Part shown: positions 20,325-32,071 of the stretch, piece by piece
Layout of the letters: every line of letters starts with the position of its first letter
Position numbering within the stretch: position 1 is the first letter of the stretch
From: Caenorhabditis remanei
Taxonomy: Eukaryota; Nematoda; Chromadorea; Rhabditida; Rhabditidae
Reading direction: 5' to 3'
Assembly: GCF_010183535.1 (NCBI RefSeq)
Contig: NC_071329.1
Span: forward strand, 868,001 to 932,000
Length of the DNA stretch: 64,000 nucleotides
Program-made: the position numbers and the translations under genes
Notes under the pieces: generated by a model
Seen by the model: the letters and a program-made list of their open reading frames with translations, nothing else
Told to the model about the DNA's origin: nothing
Database searches by the model: none

Positions 20325-23300
20325 ATGTTCTATGCACAATTTGTGCTTGCCAAAAAAGGACCGCTCGCCAAAATTTGGTTGGCCGCTCATTGGGAGAAAA
20401 AACTCACAAAAGCACAAATCTACGAGACCGATGTACCACAAGCGATCGAAGAAGTGATTCGCCCGAAGGTTTTAATCGATTTTTCGAGAATTTTATTTAA
20501 AAAAATTGGATTTTCAGGTCAAAATGGCTCTCCGTACAGTTGGGCACCTTCTACTTGGCATCGTGAGGATTTACTCAAAGAAGACTCGATATCTACTAGC
20601 TGACACTAATGAAGCTTACCTGAAAGTAAGTTTTAACGAAGAAAATCCTGAAATTTTGGCTGAAAATCCATGATTTTTAGACTATGCGCGAGAAATAACG
20701 CGTCTGAGGTGCGCCAGACACGAAATTTACAGATTTTGGCACGAATTTGACTGAAAATCCTACATTTTTTCAGATGAAAGTGAACTTCCGCGATGGATTC
20801 TCGTTTGAAGCCGATCTTCCGTTGAATGCCGATATCGATGAAGATTTCGGGAATCTACACGACGATTTCAACATCACTGTGCCGGAATTCCATGATGCCG
20901 ACTACAATGAGAAGCTCATTTTGGTAGGTAGCGATTCAGAGCGATTGGATTCCGATTTATAGCAGGAGAATGAGTAAAATGGTCTGAAAATGCTATAAAT
21001 ACGACAGTTTGTGCTGAAAATTTGCGATTTTTCTGCGAATTCTTCTCAAAAAGTCAAATTTTCGCTTTTTCAGGCTGAAAATCGCTGAAATTTGACGATT
21101 TTTTACTGAAAATTCATGATTTTTTAACGCGTCTGAGGTGCGCCAGATACGATACGATATTCACAGTTTTTGGCACGAATTTGGCTGAAAATTCATGATT
21201 TTCGCTTATAAAATGAGGATTTTTATCTAAAAACCGCGAGTTTCAGCAGTAATACTGTAAAAGTAGTGAGTTTTGTCCCAAAAACGCGAAGTTTTCGAGC
21301 CAAAATTTCACTTTTCATTTGAAAACAACATTTTTGAGCTATTTTCAGAGTCTAAACTCGATTTTCAGCGATTTTTGCCCTGGTTTTTGGATTTATTTTG
21401 CGTCCCGCTTGGAATTGACACCTGAAAACTAGTTTTTCGGCTGAAAAAATACAGCAAAATGTCACTTTTCGACCTATCCAAGCTGAAAATCACGATTTTT
21501 CATTCAAAAGTCACCATTTTTCCATGTTTTTGACCTAAAAAGGCTGAAAACATGCGAATTTTTGCGAATTTTCTCTCAAAAACTCCCCGAAAAACTTCAA
21601 ATTTTTGCATTTCCAGGCAAACGTGAGTCGACTCGAGGACATCACACTTCGAGACGATGTAAACTACAATGCAATGTTCCAAATCAACGTTGACGATGAC
21701 GGATTCGGTGATGAGGAGGATTACGCAGAGCTGGAGAAGATGTACGGTGTCGGACAGCCATCAAGTGTCAGGGAGACGCCTCAACGAGAGATGATCGAAG
21801 CTGTCAGAGAGCAGGCATCTGGATTAGATTTGTCTGAAAATAGAAAGAATAATACGAGTTTGTTCGATGCGCCGCCGATTGCAATGGATTTTGATGTGGA
21901 TTTTGGAGGGGAGAAGCAAGAAAATCAGCAGTTTGAGGTTCAGAGAGATGGTGAGATGTTCAATTCGATGGTGCACGACATACAGTACGACCAGGCTGCT
22001 CCAGATGACAATTTCGGTTTTGAGCCAGAAGCTGTGGAGTCAGAAGACGTCGCCGTCCCTCCAAGACCGCACAGTCCGGAATCCTTTGCTCTCGAGCCAT
22101 TAGATATTGAAAATATGGAAGGAGGACGGAAAAAGAGGCAAAGAAAGCCGAGAAAGCTGCTAGTGGACGCTGAAACTATGATAACTAACGATGCGTTTAC
22201 TGGTCAGCAGAGAGATTTCACGGATACTGTAAGAGCATCGAGTGATTTGGCTCCGTACTCAAGGAAAATGCTCAATTTCTGTGTCAGCGGGGACTTGCCA
22301 CATCTCATGAGCCGTCCTGGAATCGGAATTCAGAATATGGAACTGCTCAACGAATATCGGAAATGTCTGGTTACGCGGCCATTCGATCCGAATTTCACGA
22401 TCCATGAGCTCAGCGACACGACACCTTCGTCAATGGATAGAGAGGAGGCACCGTGGGAACAGTTGGGATTGAATGAAGATATTCCGGGAGCCGCTGGAGT
22501 ACTTCCGGAAGCTGATGATCACTTCTTTGATGACGTTGATTATGAGATGGAGAACTTCCCGATGATGGCTGAAAGGAATCGAACGATTGATCACGGAGAG
22601 GAGGATAGGATGGATGTGGAGGAGATGGCGCCCGTTGGATACGCAGATGAGGTAAAAATGGCTGAAAATCCGGAAATTTTGGCTGAAAGTTGGCGATTTT
22701 TCACTGAAAATCAGGGAATTTTGGCTGAAAATCGCTGAAAATCGCCGAGAATGAGTTAAAATTGTTGAAAATCGCTGAAAATCGCCAAGAATAGCTGAAA
22801 ATTTGACTATACGCGATAAATAACGCGCTTGAGGTGCGCCAGATATGAAATTTACATATTTTGACACAAATTTGGCTGAAAATTCATGGTTTTGGCTGAA
22901 AATCGCCGAGAATGAGTTAAAATTGTTGAAAATCGCTGAAAATCGCCAAGAATAGCTGAAAATTTGACTATACACGGTCTCCCAGACTCCGAGGAAGAAC
23001 TGCAAGGAAATTTTTGATCTACCCTCATGAAACGAAAAATTTGAGAAATTAGCAGGTCTACAAATTTATTTCTTTGATTTTTGGCTGAAATCTCAAAGTC
23101 AGGAAAGAGAAAATTTAAGTTTTAGAATTATTCAGAAAGCATTATTTACCCATTCAATCCAAAAAGTCCTGGTTTTAGATATTATTTCAGTTCGAAATGG
23201 CAATTTTCAATTTTATTTCGGAAAAATTTACGGGATTTGTTCATTTTTCAATACTATCCAACGAATGATAGCTCAAAACGTGCTCCGGAGATTTTTACAC

Positions 23301-24654
23301 ATTTCTGTAGGACGGTTTTTCAATTTGCTCATTAGTTTTTGAGAAATCGATCAAATTCTGAATTTCTTTCAATTTTTTGTTATTTTCTCGAAAACTAATG
23401 AGCAAATTGAAAAACCGTCCTACAGAAATGTGCAAAAATCTCCGGAGCACGATTTGAGCTATCATTCGTTGGATAGTATTGAAAAATAAACAAATCCCGT
23501 AAATTTTTCCGAAATCAAAATGAAAAATTGCCTTTTCGACTTGAAAAAGTATCTGAAACGAGGATTTTTTGGATTGAATGGGTGGATAATGTTCTCAGAA
23601 TAATTCTAAAACTGAAATTTTCTTACTTCTGACCTTGAGCTTTACGCTAAAAATTAAAGTAATAACGTTTTAGACCTGCTAATTTCTCAAATTTTTCGTT
23701 TCATGAGGGTAGATCAAAAATTTCCTTGCAGTTCTTACTCGGAGTCTGGGAGACTGTGCTATACGCGATAAATAACGCGCCTGAGGTGCGCCAGATACGA
23801 AATTCACAGATTTCAACACGAATTTGGCTGAAAATTCATATGTTTTGCTTGAAAATGAAGATTTTGATCCAAAAACCGCGATTTTCAGCACTAAAACTGT
23901 AAAAATAGTGATTTTTGACCCAAAAATTCGATGTTTTCGAGTCGAAAATTGAGATTTTCCAAGATTTTCAGGGCAATTTAGGAATTTTCCGGTTGAATAC
24001 AACATTTTGGAGCCGTTTTCAGTGTCTGAACTCGATTTTCAGCTATTTTTTCGGATTTATTGCCATTGTTTCGACCTAAAAAGCCGAAAATCTTTACTTT
24101 TCAATCAAAACGTCCCATTTTTCCAAGTTATCGACTTAATCAAGCTGAAAATCATGATTTTTCAGTCAAAATCCCCTATTTTTCCGAGTTTTCTAACGAT
24201 TTTCCAGTTCCAGAACAAGGAGAACAATCCAGAAGAGGAGGGATCGGATCCGTTTGGTGGCTCTTCAATGTCATACACGAATAAGAGAGGTTGTCTGGAA
24301 TCGTATGGATTCGGAGCCCAAAAACCGTGTGAGGAGGATGAAGGAAAATGGACGAAACGAGCGAATCATATTCTCAAGAAAGTGTCATCTGAAATTGAAG
24401 CATCTGGAAGTGCCGTGTTCTCCACGATCACTGAAAGTGCAAAGACGAGAAAACAGGCCGCTGAACAGTTCTATTCGTTGCTCTCACTCGCAAAATCCCA
24501 AGCGATTACTGTAGAGCAGGCGGAGCCATATGGAGAAATTGTGATTAGAGCTGGAAATCAATTCCACGTGGCGCTGACGTCGTCTGGATCTTCTGGAGCG
24601 ATTGGAGAAGAAACGATGCCAAGAACACCGATGAGGCCGATGGAAATCGTCTAG
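20325..24654 (+). CDS. scc-1: Mitotic cohesin kleisin SCC-1 (RAD21)
   Basis: Five exons, 20325-20468, 20518-20625, 20774-20923, 21617-22651 and 24208-24654, keep phase throughout and give 627 residues. Residues 1-110 form the kleisin N-terminal domain that binds the SMC3 neck ([40 protein letters not shown]). The C-terminal winged helix that binds the SMC1 head is seen in the last exon ([20 protein letters not shown]...[11 protein letters not shown]). The middle is acidic and disordered, as expected for the separase-cleaved linker, but no cleavage site was assigned. Intron 4 carries a 786-bp foldback element, and introns 2-4 carry the TCTGAGGTGCGCCAGA hairpin repeats. This is the only complete scc-1 in the window. 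Confidence 0.95.
22973..23758. mobile_element. 786-bp foldback DNA element in scc-1 intron 4, CTATA target duplication
   Basis: Terminal inverted repeats start CACGGTCTCCCAGACTCCGA (left) and, on the complement of the right end, CACAGTCTCCCAGACTCCGA. Similarity of the arms continues through CTACCCTCATGAAACGAAAA, GAGAAATTAGCAGGTCTA, and CCGTCCTACAGAAATGTG near the loop. CTATA flanks both sides (22968-22972 and 23759-23763). The uninterrupted target TTTGACTATACGCGATAAAT is present in the repeat copy at about 22803-22822. No coding frame. Confidence 0.88.
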
Positions 24655-25258
24655 AAATCGATTATTCTGCATTTCCCTCTATTATTTTGACACTTATTAT
24701 CCCTTTTCTTTGTAAAATCTGCTGAAAATAGGGGAAAATTCGGAAATTTTGTCTTAAAATCTTGTAATTTTGGCTGAAAATCACTGAAAATAGGCTATTT
24801 TTCACTGAAATCCATGATAATATGACTGTAAATAACGCGTCTGGGGTGCGCCAGATGCGAAATTTTCTGATTTTGACACGAATTTAGCTGAAAATTCATG
24901 ATTTTTGCACTAAAACTGTGAAAGTAGTGATTTTTGACATGAAAGTAGCAAAAATTCGGTGTTTTCGAGCCTAAATTGCACTTTTCAATGAGATTTTTGT
25001 TCATTTTCCCTAATTTTCCCCTATTTCCCCTATTTTGATATGTTTTACCCCGTTTACATTGTAAAATTTCATTTATACGGTTAACTGTTCATAATTCTCG
25101 ATAACTCACTTTTGCATAAAAAAATGCAATTTCTATCGATTTTTACTATTTTTCTTCTTGAAACCACTGTTTTTTGGCAGTTTTTATACCTTTTTCTCTG
25201 TATTTTTCCAGAATTTCTTACTAATTTCCAATTTCAGCTTGCTCACCGACTAATCAAC
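24655..25258. other. scc-1/unc-85 intergenic region
   Basis: AT-rich, with one more copy of the scc-1 hairpin repeat (about 24832). A strong acceptor (CCAATTTCAG) at about 25229-25238 precedes the unc-85 start by 20 bases and is the likely leader trans-splice site. No AATAAA was found that clearly ends scc-1. Confidence 0.4.
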
Positions 25259-28200
25259 ATGGCGTCTCGCGTGAACATCGTCCGGGTCGATATGCTCGAC
25301 AATCCGGCGATGTTCAAGGATAAGTTCAAGCTGGAGATCACTTTTGAGGTCTTCGAGCATCTCCCACACGGTAAGATATCGAAAAAATGGAGGAAAACGA
25401 GTGGAAATCGGAGGAATTTCGCTCAAAAACTGGCAATTTCGAGAAAAATCACGCAAATCGACAACGAAATACCTGTGAAACTGCGATTTTCAGCGATATT
25501 TCCAGTTAGAAATCTGAATTTTATCCTGAAAATCTCATTTCTAACTTTTTCAAGCCAAAAATTTGTTGGTTTCACAATTTTCTGCCAATTCTAGTCAATT
25601 TCGAACCAAAAATCTCACTTTCCCGCCCGAAAACTTCGTATTTCGGTGTTTTTCCGGTCGAAAAACCTCCAATTTCCTCGTTTTTCACTTCAAAAATCTC
25701 AAAATTTCACTCATTTACACCCATATTGCAGACCTGGAATGGGAGCTCGTATACGTCGGCTCCGGGACCTCTCGAGACTATGATCAGGTGCTCGACTCGG
25801 CACTCGTCGGACCGATTCCGGAGGGACGACACAAGTTCGTCTTCGATGCGGATCACCCGGACATATCGAAGATTCCAGTCGACGATATCGTCGGTGTGAG
25901 TGTCCTTCTGCTCCGTTGTAAATACAACGAGCAGGAGTTCATCAATATGGGATGGTTCGTGGCGAACGAGTACACTGATGAGGAGTTGAAGGAGAATCCA
26001 CCGGCTCAGCCGATTGTGGAGAAGGTAAATTTGATGAAATTGACACAAAAACCCAACAGAATCCTCTTAAAATACCACGGAAAGCCTCCGGAAAAGAGCC
26101 TAAATGGGGTGTTTTAGAGCTGAAACATCTCTAAAACCTGCTTGAAACCGTCAGATCTTGGAGCTCGAATCCACTGTCCGAGGGATTCTGAAGGCCCTCG
26201 AAGATTCTGACAGCAGAATTGGGGGGTTTTTGAGTTTCTGAAGTCTCGAAACTTTGATTTTCTGATAGAATGCGACCAGGAGGAGATTAGAGAGAAATTC
26301 GAAGGTTTCGGAACTTCTAAATCTTCTCCACGTCAATTTCCCGAGGAAAGATGACCAGGAGAACGATTGGACGGAATTATAGGGTTCTCTGGAACATCTG
26401 GACGATATTCTGAAGTTTTCTGGTTAATCCAACGCTTCTGAATCCTGTAGGCGCCGATTATCTGAAAATCACAACGCTGAGAGCATCTGGACGAATTTCT
26501 GAAGTTTTTCTTGGTATTTTGGAATCTTTGAATCCATTTGACGCCGATTCTCAGAAGGAGAACCCGGAAAACAACTGGATATTCTGAAAAATGACGGTTT
26601 GGACAGCGTTTGACGCCAGAAGTTGGAGCTCGGAGCCACTTCGGTTTTCTGAAGCCAAAAATGGTTCGATTCGTTGAAAAATCCAGTTTTCAGCACAAAT
26701 TTGCATGTCGAATGACTTTAGAATGATGTAGAATAAGTGATTGGGGCTTTTAGAGCTAAAAATCACTTAAAACATCTCATTCTGAAGCATGAAGTCGTCC
26801 AGAAGCCTATTGAAGTTGAAACCAGCGAAAAAATTGAGAAAATATGTTGAAAACTGATTGAAATTCCGATTTTCGAACGGAAAAAGCTCAAGAAAAAGCT
26901 TTTTCAGCCTGGAAGTGACGATATCGAACTGATTTTCGAGTCAGTTAGGCTTTTTCTTAGTTTCTAGTTGAAAAATCTAGTTTTCAGCTTATATTTGCAT
27001 GTAGAATGGCTCAAAACTAGAGAAAAATATCATTTATTGATTGAAAATTCGCATTTTTCACAACAAAAAGTTCACCAAACAAATCAATCTCTCACAATAG
27101 TCCATCCCTCCTTCTCCTCGTCGCCGATTCCGATGAACGCTTCGATTTTGGTGCCGACGTAGACGATGGCTCCGGCGAGCATGAAACTCGAGTAGATGAT
27201 CCCTCCGATTGCCTTGTCGATGATTGTGGAGAGTCCGAAGAATCCGAAGGCGGTGGAAGCCATTACGCAGTGTTCACGGGGTTGTTTTATCACTGAAAAT
27301 TCAAGAAAATCAATGATTTCTAGAGGAAATTGGGGAGAAATTGATGAGAAATGCGCGAAAATCTATATACACGCTCAGAAGACGTCGTTCTATTTGAATG
27401 CTCTCATTTTCGCGCACTCTGTGGAGCAGATGGTGTGTCGCTGGAGCGCGATTGCTGTAGGGGTACGGTAGATAGGTGACGTCACGTTGTTTGGTGTGGA
27501 GAGAGAAGAGGGATTGTTTGCTGAGATGACCATGGAGATAAAGAATATTTTGGAGCGTTATAAGGAGTTCTGAAGGCCCTCGAAGATTCTGACAGCAGAA
27601 TTGGGCGGTTCTTTGCTTCTGAAGTCTCGAAACTTTGATTTTCCGATAAAATCTAACCAAGAGGATATCTGAGAGAAATTCGAAAGTTACGACGCTTCTG
27701 AATCCTCTCCACCTCGATAAAGAATCTTTCGGAGCGTTATGAAGTCGAGATTCTGAAGAAAACGGGATTCTGACAGCTGAATTGTGCGGTTTTTGAGCTT
27801 CTGAATCCTCTCCACGTCGATTTCCCGAGAAAAGAGGACCAGGAGAACGAATTGTAGGGCTTTCTGAAGTTTTAGAAGATTCTGAAGTCTCGAATCATCT
27901 TTTCTTTGAAGAATGACAGTTGGAAGAGAGTTCTACGATGGATTTTTAGAATTCGGGAGCTTCTGAATCTGTTTCGCGTCGAGTTTTATATCAAACAGAG
28001 TTGGAAAAACATCTGGACAGTGTTTTGGAATTTTCTGGTTAATCGGACGCTTCTGAATCCTCTAGGCGCCGATTTTCTGAAAATCACAACGCTGAGAGCA
28101 TCCGGAAGAATTTCTGAAGTTTTTTCTCGGAATTTTGGAATCTTTGAATTCATTTCTCGCCGATTCTCTGAAGGAGAACCCGGAAAACATCTGGACGGCT

Positions 28201-30028
28201 TGTCAGGGTTTTCTGGATATTCTGAACACCGTGTGACTCCAGAATTCTGATCTTCTGGAGCTCCAGAAGTCAGTGTTAGCAAAGGAAGACAACTGAAAGA
28301 ACATCTGGCTTCCGATGATTCTGAATCCTTCGTCACGTCGGAATTCTGCTTCTGAATCCACAGAAGATCATATTTTTCAGCTGGACCCATCAAACTGTTC
28401 GACTTGAAGAATTTTCATTGAAAAATAGATAAATCGAGCATTTTGAACAAAATGTAGACCATTTAGAGCCAAAATTGGAGCATTTTGAGCCAGAATAGGT
28501 GCATTTGAAGTGATTGGTGTGATAGGAGTAGCTTACTCATCAAACTGCCCGATTTGAAGGGTTTTCACTGAAAAACCTATAAATCGTAGTGTCGTTTTTG
28601 CTGATTCCCGAAATTCAAGCAAAAATGCTCAAAAAAATTGGTTTCCCCCCCATTTTTCCCTAATTAAATCCGCATTTTCTCGAATTTCAGCTGTCACGTA
28701 AAGTCGAGACAGACGATTTGCGTGTCACCACGTTCCCGATTCGCTGGACTGACGAGGATCCTATTCCGGAGCCACCAGCATGTGAAGAGGATCAAGTTTT
28801 CGCCGAGGAGGACTTGCTGCCGTTGAACGACGAAGAAGGACAGGAAGAGGAGGAAGACGATGAGGTAAGCAACATTTTCAGCGTTTTTCGGTCGAAATTC
28901 ATGGAAAAATGGGGGTTTTTGACTGAAAAATCGTGATTTTCAGCTTTTTTAACTCGAAATTCATAGAAAATTGGAAATTTTTGACTGAAAAACCTTCAAA
29001 ATTCTCTAAATTTCCAGGAAGACGACGAGATGGAGCCGACTGGTGGTGAGGAGATCGATCTCAACGAGAGCTTCAATGAGCGCATTGCTAACGCTCTGGA
29101 CAGTGGAGATCAGCAGATGGAAGAGGCGACTGCTTCGACTCACGGAATCGATGGCAACGATGTCGAAATGGGAGGTGAGTAGGTGGCCTAGGTTTCCCCA
29201 TTTTCAGCAGAAACTCGGCCACTATGGCCTAGAATTCGCCAAAACTCGGTCATGATCTCCTCCCGGATTTCGGCCTAGCTTAACCACGGCCACCATTCCC
29301 CTATGGCCTAGTTTTCTCTTCAAGACTAGTCCATCACTGTCCTAGGTGGTTTACAGATGATGATGGCCTTGGATTCTAGTGGCCTAACTTTCCGATTTTC
29401 CCCGAAAACTCAGCGAAATGGTGGCCTAGATTTCTCCAAAACTCGGCCATGGCGTCCTACCCAATGGCGGCCTAGATTTCCCACTATGGCCTAGGATTCT
29501 CATTTTCTGCGAATAAATGTTCTTGGTGGCCTAACTTTCCGATTTCCCCCAAAAACTCAACGAAATGGTGGCCTAGATTTCCCCATCTCCAACAGAAACT
29601 CGGCCATCGAAACCCCCTAGGTGGTGGCCTAGTCGCCCGAACCGCGCTGGACTAGGTTTCCCCATCTCCTGCAAAAACTCGATCACCAAAACTTTCTCAT
29701 GAACACATTATAATGATGGCCTAGATTTCCCACTATGGCCTAAGATTCTCATTTTCTGCGAATAAATGTTCTTGGTGGCCTAACTATCCGATTTTCCCCA
29801 AAAACTCAGCGAAATGGTGGCCTAGATTCCTTCCAGTCCATCTCGCATAAATCCCAAAGAATGGCCTAGCTTTTCCTAGTCCCTCTCCAAACAACACATT
29901 CCTCTATTATAGAATCCGATGGAGTTCAGATCAACAATGAGCATCATGACAACGACAGCGTCAAGACTTCAGAATCGATGATCGCCGAGCCACTGAGCGA
30001 CAAGACCAACAACGAGATGGCTCATTAA
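25259..30028 (+). CDS. unc-85: Histone H3/H4 chaperone ASF1 (UNC-85)
   Basis: Exons 25259-25370, 25732-26024, 28691-28864, 29018-29174 and 29913-30028 join in phase to 283 residues. The ASF1 core occupies about residues 1-157: MASRVNIVRVDMLDNPAM, DLEWELVYVGSGTSRDYDQV, ALVGPIPEGRHKFVFDADHP, GVSVLLLRCKYNEQEF, MGWFVANEYTDEELKENPPA, RVTTFPIRWTDED. Asp54 of human ASF1 is kept (YDQVLDS). Human Arg108 is Asn here (QEFINMGW), which I recall also in C. elegans UNC-85. The rest is an acidic tail (EEGQEEEEDDE and onward) as in family members. It acts in replication-coupled nucleosome assembly. Intron 2 (2.7 kb) hosts a nested gene on the other strand; intron 4 is filled with GGCCTAG repeats. Next to scc-1 as in C. 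elegans. Confidence 0.95.
26150..28400. repeat. Duplicated intronic segments in unc-85 intron 2
   Basis: GAAGGCCCTCGAAGATTCTG followed by ACAGCAGAATTGGG occurs at about 26187 and 27571, each followed by GAAGTCTCGAAACTTTGATT. GGCGCCGATT(A/T)TCTGAAAATC occurs at 26450 and 28067. The intron thus grew by internal duplication on both sides of the nested gene. TTCTGAA/TTCAGAA words dominate. Confidence 0.55.
27084..27263 (-). CDS. Small membrane protein gene nested in unc-85 intron 2
   Basis: A 59-residue frame (MASTAFGFFGLSTIIDKAIG... to EEKEGWTIVRD) with one long hydrophobic stretch, GGIIYSSFMLAGAIVYVG, probably a transmembrane helix, possibly preceded by a second short one (FGFFGLSTII). An acceptor (GAATTTTCAG) lies 29 bases before the ATG, as for leader trans-splicing. 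Upstream (about 27400-27520) the sequence is GC-rich and contains GTGACGTCACG, compatible with a promoter. The codon pattern and clean ends suggest a real gene, but I do not recognise the family. Confidence 0.6.
   Translation of the reverse strand: MASTAFGFFGLSTIIDKAIGGIIYSSFMLAGAIVYVGTKIEAFIGIGDEEKEGWTIVRD
29175..29912. repeat. GGCCTAG-rich intron (unc-85 intron 4)
   Basis: About twenty occurrences of GGCCTAG with companions ACTCGGCCA and TTTCCCC, spaced irregularly over about 700 bases. One segment (CCCACTATGGCCTAGGATTC, then CTCATTTTCTGCGAATAAAT) is present twice. The same GGCCTAG...TCGGCCATCGTG pair forms the ends of the foldback at 32211-32951. Confidence 0.65.
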
Positions 30029-30560
30029 TTGACTCCTTTTTCCCCAATCGTTTTCACTTGTTTTTTCTGAAATTTCCCTAAAATCTCCCTGAATCTCTCA
30101 TTAGCCTCTGCGACTCCGCCCCCTATTCTTCATCTCTTTTTTTTACAAAAATCTAAGCTCCGCCCCTCACTTCACTCATTCATATTTTTTGAAAATGTTT
30201 CTGTTTGCTCTCCTGCAAGCTCCACCCCCTTTTGTCCCTCACTCAAAGTGCCAAAATGTGGCTGATATTTATTTTTACTATTTCATCGCTATTCCCTCCT
30301 ATAAATTGTACCATTTAATCCCGCCCACTCTATTTTCAGAACAATCCGATGTGATTTTCACTGGAATGACCGAATTTCTTCCAATTTTCAGTGAGAATAT
30401 TGTCAACTTCGAAATGGAGCGCGCTTTCTCTCTTTTCTAAATCTTCGAAAAAATCATCGAGTTGTCAACTGTAGAGCTCAATCGATTATTTGTCTTCGCT
30501 CTGGAAGTTTTGATGGAGGCCTAGGAGTTTTCTAGGCCATATTGTTCGATAGAGCAGGTT
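30029..30560. other. unc-85 3' region, no further gene seen
   Basis: Pyrimidine-rich sequence with repeated AAGCTCCGCCCCTCAC-type words. A short frame at 30189-30440 has no support. Confidence 0.35.
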
Positions 30561-30579
30561 TGAAGCTTCATTTTCACAG

Positions 30580-31420
30580 TTGACAACTTTTGTACCGCCT
30601 GGAGACTTTGACCTACCGTATCTCTCAAGGGGCCGGCCGTACAAAAAAGTTGTCAACATAAAAAATACAGCTAAAGACATGATCTACACAATGATATAAG
30701 TATTGAACCATTTTCAGCAACATGACTACTTTATGAAATTTACCTGTTTTCAGCAAATGTCTGAAAATTGAACAACTTTGATGTCATGTAATTATGTGAG
30801 TTCTTGACCAACATTGCCCATTTTAGATTTATTGTGTAGTGCAAGTCTAGAGCTTTATTTTTTATGTTGACAACTTTTTGGTACGGGCGGTCCCTAGGGA
30901 GATACTGCAGCGAGAAGTAACGACTGCGTTGAGATACTTGAGACGGTCCGCCACTTACTACCGCTACCGTATCTTTCTAGGGACCGCCCGTACAAAGAAA
31001 TTGTCAACTATGAAAATAGAGCTCTATACATGTTCTATACAATGATATAAGTTTTGAGACAATTTGGTCATAACCAGCGTTGTGGCCGCCTTCCCTAATA
31101 AGGGAATTTTCAGTGAATATGAAAAAAACGTCAGCTTTGATGACATGTCGTTGGGTTCGTTCTTGTCCAATAATGTTAAATTTGTATTGATTGTGTAGAT
31201 CATGTCTAGAGCTTTATTTTCACAGTTGACAATTTTTTGATACGGGCGGTCCCTAGGGAGATACTGTAACGAGAAGTAACGAATGCGTTGAGATACTTCA
31301 GACCGTCCGCCACTTCTCGCTACCGTATCTCCCTAGGGACCGTCCGTATCAAAAAGTTGTCAACTAGGGAAATGAAGTTCTATCTATGCTCTATGCAATC
31401 AATCTAAAATTGACAATTTT
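30580..31420. repeat. Three foldback repeats of the GTTGACAACTTTTT family
   Basis: Inverted pairs at about 30582-30657, 30868-31007 and 31224-31363. The arms read GTTGACAACTTTTTGGTACG then GGCGGTCCCTAGGGAGATAC, with the complement after about 60 bases that include AGAAGTAACGAATGCGTTGA. Flanks (TCTAGAGCTT...GAGCTCTATACATG, ATGATATAAGTTTTGAGACA) are also shared, showing duplication of larger blocks. Confidence 0.75.
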
Positions 31421-31973
31421 GGCCAAGAACTCACTTAATTACATGACATCAAAGTTGACGTTTTCTTGAAATAAGTTATTCAGGGTTTTGTGAGTTCCAA
31501 CAGGGAAAACTTTGAAGTCACGTAAATTGTCCAAAAGACGAATATAATCGGATTGAGTTGAACCACAGCATTTCTCAAACGTCAGGGAATATTTTCAGCC
31601 GTTTTTGGACAAAAACATTTTCGCGAAAAAAATGTTCAAAAAAAAATTTTCGAATTTTTAAAATTGTTTTCGCTAAAATGTCAAATTTTCGACTATTATT
31701 CAGAAGGGCCGAGCCGCGCCTTGACAAGTATGAAAAAACGAGAAATTGAGCAAAAAATCTTGTCCGAGAGGACTACACGGAACCTCTTCCACCAAAGCTT
31801 CCTTTCGAGTCAGGAGAACGGGAATTGTGGCGTTTAGAGCGATTTTAAGGCATATCCGTCAATAATAAAAGTTTTTTAGAATTGTACCGGAATCTGAAAT
31901 AGAAAATATGAAAAAAAAAACGTTAATTAAAATTTATATTGCTATAAAAGAAGATTACATATTTGGCATAGTT

Positions 31974-32071
31974 CAACTGCGCTCCACCGGAATGCCCTTG
32001 AAAAATGTCTCTTTTTCTCTAAGTCTCTCAATTTCGCTCACAATTTTCTTCGGTTTCGGTAGAGCGTGGTT
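31974..32071. repeat. GCGCTCC inverted repeat
   Basis: CAACTGCGCTCCACCGGAA and its partner TTCGGTAGAGCGTGGTTG enclose about 60 bases. Same family as the rpn-5 intron MITE and the 7.5-kb repeat. Confidence 0.5.

Larger units (their letters stand above)
16042..21295. repeat. Tandem unit C (about 5.25 kb), continuous with full scc-1
   Basis: Third copy. Similarity to units A and B stops after GAAGTTTT at about 21295, in intron 3 of scc-1, where the original single-copy sequence continues. Unit C is therefore the parental copy at its 3' end. Confidence 0.95.

Noticed and set aside
25259..26024. Loss of histone binding in unc-85 because human Arg108 is Asn
   Set aside because: As I recall, C. 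elegans UNC-85 has the same residue, so it is a lineage feature rather than a defect.
30189..30440. 83-residue frame after unc-85 as a separate gene
   Set aside because: No acceptor, no conserved motif, pyrimidine-rich composition of a 3' region.
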